NCBI GenBank assembly: GCA_963638355.1
Contig: CAVHRT010000043.1
Location: 1 to 13,338 of the forward strand
Origin: W0P28-013 sp963638355
GTDB lineage: Bacteria > Bacteroidota > Bacteroidia > Bacteroidales > Paludibacteraceae
DNA: 13,338 bases
Direction of reading: 5' to 3'
Made by a program: the position numbers and the translations under genes. Of the stretch, positions 10,896 to 13,338 are shown piece by piece. The notes beneath the pieces are model-generated. The model saw only the letters and a program-made list of their open reading frames with translations. It was not told the origin of the DNA and made no database searches. Numbering within the stretch: position 1 is the stretch's first letter; each line of letters begins with the position of its first letter.

Positions 10896-13338
10896 ATGAA
10901 AAACCGAACCAAATACTACTTGTTGCTCGCGGGTTTTGTGGTGTGCTTCATGCTGGGCGTGCTGCACGAACAACTCTATCTCGTTTCGGGCGAGAAGCCG
11001 CTGTCTATCGCAAAATTTCAGACTGAACTGAACGAAAAAGAGCATCGTGCCGACTCGGTGTTGCACTTTTTGGCGCGGTCGGCAGAGCAGGGCACTTGGC
11101 CTCAAGGCGACCTCGATGGCGAATTTGTGAGCGGCATCACCTACTATGTGTTCGATGGAGAAAAAATGCTCTATTGGAGCGACAATTTGGTAGAAACATC
11201 GAGTCTCGACATAGCCGAACTGACCACCGAAGGCGAACGTTTTTGCAAAGCAAGCAATGCCTACGGCGTGGTGAAATGCGAACATCACGGACGCTACACG
11301 GTGACGGCTTTCATTGCAGTGAAATATCGTTTTGTGCTGAATGGCGACGACAAAAACCTCGGCAACCGTTTCGACGACGCTTTCGACATGGATAACCGCG
11401 TGCTGACCATCGACGACGAGCGCATAACCACGGGTGCAGTGTATGCCGACGATGGTTCGTATCTGTTTTCGCTTGTGAAATCGGAGCCAACCGACCGCAT
11501 TCCACTGAAATATGGTTCGTTCCTGCTCTACATGATTGCCTATCTGCTCTTTTTGTGCCTTTTCATGAAGTTGCATTGGCTGTTTGGCGAGGCATTTTGG
11601 ACTTGGCGCAACTACACCATTGCAACGGGTATTTGGGCTGGAACCACCTATCTTCTTTTGCATTTCAATAGACCTGCATTGGTCTTCACTGCCGATCTGT
11701 TTTCGCCAATTTACTATGCGTCGAACCTGATGCCATCGTTGGGGCACCTTACTATTGTTTCGCTACTGCTGGTCGCGATTTCGCTGGTTTACTACTACAA
11801 ACTGCGCACGCCAGTCTATCGCCACGCAACGGCAAAGGCGCGCACACATTTTGCCTTGGGACAACTCTTTTCGGTGGCATGGGCGCTGGCCATCGATTTT
11901 CTGTTGCACGATTTGGTCGATAATTCCAGCTTCGATCTTGTTTTCGTAAGTTTCGAGCAGGTTTCGGCCTATTCCATTTTGGCGGCGTCGCTGGTGTTCG
12001 CATGGATTTTCTCGTATGTGATGCTGCGCGACAAACTGATGCTCAGTTTCAAATACGCGCTGCCGTTGTGGGAAATCATCATTTCTGATGTGGCATTCTG
12101 CGCTCTAGCGTGCGTTGCAGCGGGATTTTTGTGGCACACGCCTTTACATTGGGAGATGGTGGGTTATTTCGTCATCTGCCTTGCGGTTGATCTGCTGCGC
12201 CACCGCGTGAGCCGTTTCTATCGCTTTGGTCATTTGCAAATAATGACGCTGATTTGCTGCTTTTTCGTGCTGAGCGATGTGTATGTCCACACCCTAGAAT
12301 TGAAGCGCGTAAAATACACCATGATTGCTGAAAATCTGGCTGCTAGCGCAAAAGAGGATTACGACATCTACACTAAAACGCTGTTGGAAGAGGTTGATAA
12401 GGAGTTGACAAACGACGAAGAGTTGGCTGCCCTGATGGCGCAGCACCCTGTGTCGATGTCGAACTTGCTGAACTATCTGAACCACACCGAACTGCACAAC
12501 TATTGGAACGATGGCGTGAACTTTACGATGAATGTCTTCACCACCGACTTGAAATTGCCATCGGCGCGGCGCTACGACAAGCAGATAGCCGACCGTACGC
12601 TGCAGCCCTACACGGAGCATTTCTACATCAATCGTCTGAAGAGTGATTCGTACCAATTCGTGGGCATTTTCGATTTCCCGTGCAACGATGGATGCGTGAG
12701 CCGACTGTTTGTGGTGTTTTACCGCCTGAGCGACATGAGCGAGAGCGAATTTTTCTTCCGTCTGCAAACCAATGTGAGCCTAATGCTCTCGGCTGCGGTC
12801 TATTCGCATGGCGAAAAAGTGCTGAACAGCGGCATGTTTGTCTATCCAAACCAACTCGATGAAGTGCCAATCAGTGGCGAAGATGTCATTTTCTGGCAGC
12901 GTTTGGCGCATCATGTCTTTTATTTCGACGACGACACTTGCGTAATCATCGGTGAACGGCATCCAGCCTTGTGGCGCGCATTCCTCATCTATTGGACATA
13001 CTTGTTTGTGTTCTATTTCGTGCTGGTGTCCATAGTCTACATTGCCCGTGTGTTTGTCAATCAGCATTATCGTCTGAAAAATACTTTTGTGGCGCATATT
13101 CAACGCACTTTTGCGCTGCTTTCGGTGCTGTTTATGGTTACTGCGTTGGTGACTTCGCTGGCGTTCATCTACACGCGCTATCGCAACGATCAATTCAAGC
13201 AGATAGAGGACAAAACACGCTATGCGCAGTCGCAAATTCAGCCTTATATCCAGCAGAGTGGCGCATCGCCCGAGAGCGTTGGCGAGTTGGTTTTCTTGCT
13301 GCAAGATTTGGCGAAACTCTACCGTGCCGACATGCATG
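10896..13338 (+). CDS. Large multi-pass membrane sensor protein, N-terminal 814 residues (probable histidine kinase)
   Basis: An ATG at 10896 opens a frame without stop to the right edge (814 codons). Residues 8-24 form a membrane anchor, followed by an extracytoplasmic domain of about 175 residues with ITYYVFDGEKMLYWSDN (81-97). Eight or so hydrophobic segments follow (about 206-224, 241-256, 283-301, 320-336, 359-377, 393-412, 421-433, 447-462). A second large exposed region (470-690) comes next, then segments at about 693-718 and 739-758, and a charged helix (RYRNDQFKQIEDKTRYAQ). This order matches long Bacteroidota sensor histidine kinases, in which HAMP, HisKA and ATPase domains follow the last segment. 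No kinase motif lies within the window, so the kinase assignment is inference; a different signalling output is possible. It is probably cotranscribed with rlmH. Long frames on the opposite strand here are shadows. Confidence 0.85.
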   Translation, partial: MKNRTKYYLLLAGFVVCFMLGVLHEQLYLVSGEKPLSIAKFQTELNEKEHRADSVLHFLARSAEQGTWPQGDLDGEFVSGITYYVFDGEKMLYWSDNLVETSSLDIAELTTEGERFCKASNAYGVVKCEHHGRYTVTAFIAVKYRFVLNGDDKNLGNRFDDAFDMDNRVLTIDDERITTGAVYADDGSYLFSLVKSEPTDRIPLKYGSFLLYMIAYLLFLCLFMKLHWLFGEAFWTWRNYTIATGIWAGTTYLLLHFNRPALVFTADLFSPIYYASNLMPSLGHLTIVSLLLVAISLVYYYKLRTPVYRHATAKARTHFALGQLFSVAWALAIDFLLHDLVDNSSFDLVFVSFEQVSAYSILAASLVFAWIFSYVMLRDKLMLSFKYALPLWEIIISDVAFCALACVAAGFLWHTPLHWEMVGYFVICLAVDLLRHRVSRFYRFGHLQIMTLICCFFVLSDVYVHTLELKRVKYTMIAENLAASAKEDYDIYTKTLLEEVDKELTNDEELAALMAQHPVSMSNLLNYLNHTELHNYWNDGVNFTMNVFTTDLKLPSARRYDKQIADRTLQPYTEHFYINRLKSDSYQFVGIFDFPCNDGCVSRLFVVFYRLSDMSESEFFFRLQTNVSLMLSAAVYSHGEKVLNSGMFVYPNQLDEVPISGEDVIFWQRLAHHVFYFDDDTCVIIGERHPALWRAFLIYWTYLFVFYFVLVSIVYIARVFVNQHYRLKNTFVAHIQRTFALLSVLFMVTALVTSLAFIYTRYRNDQFKQIEDKTRYAQSQIQPYIQQSGASPESVGELVFLLQDLAKLYRADMH

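Noticed and set aside
10794..11747. Open frame of 317 codons on the minus strand
   Set aside because: It lies antisense to the rlmH end and the sensor gene, has no recognisable family, and is a composition shadow of the plus-strand coding frame.
1..13338. A defence, secretion or biosynthetic system
   Set aside because: No nuclease, methylase, toxin-antitoxin pair, mobile gene or pathway cluster was found; the genes are ordinary core or envelope genes.

Overview
The window looks like a chromosomal housekeeping region of an uncultured member of the Bacteroidota, most likely order Bacteroidales. This rests on the gene families (a eukaryotic-type glgB, a YhcH/EbgC protein, DUF1015, DUF2007, a DUF4369-like/TlpA lipoprotein, a CYTH protein, a long membrane sensor), on the absence of clear Shine-Dalgarno sequences before A-rich starts, and on two sites that fit the Bacteroidota promoter (TTTG, about 20 nt, TAnnTTTG). 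No RNA gene, transposase, integrase, phage gene or CRISPR array was seen.

Layout. At 1-533 (+) lies the 3' part of a metallophosphatase of the 5'-nucleotidase family. It converges on a long run of minus-strand genes. Read in transcription order from the right, these are CYTH (9590-10060), a TlpA-like lipoprotein lacking its CxxC (8481-9593), queG (7370-8275), cysE (6289-7149), DUF1015 (4936-6183), DUF2007 (4649-4918), a lipoprotein (3844-4665), yhcH (3297-3740), glgB (1280-3280) and a small Cys-rich lipoprotein (801-1175). From 10333 the strand switches: rlmH is followed by the first 814 codons of a large multi-pass membrane protein, probably a sensor histidine kinase, which runs off the right edge at 13338.

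Likely transcription units are CYTH with the thioredoxin-like lipoprotein (ATGA overlap), DUF1015-DUF2007-lipoprotein (17-nt gap, then a 17-nt overlap), yhcH-glgB (16-nt gap), and rlmH with the sensor gene. cysE makes O-acetylserine for cysteine synthesis and sits directly upstream of DUF1015. queG completes queuosine, rlmH methylates 23S rRNA, and glgB branches glycogen.

The unusual part is between the genes. Nearly every spacer above 50 bp is made of short repeats: (a) arrays with a period near 7 bp in several unrelated sequence families; (b) a 20-bp element related to TGCAGTTGGTCGTGGTTACC, present four times in the same orientation and twice attached to a near-palindrome; (c) inverted repeats, three kinds of which cluster between 580 and 727; (d) a leader of about 50 bp found just upstream of both cysE and queG. 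Some repeats enter genes: the C-terminus of QueG and apparently that of RlmH are encoded by repeat sequence. No clear new multi-gene system is visible. The repeat architecture and a pair of near-identical promoters are what deserve a second look.
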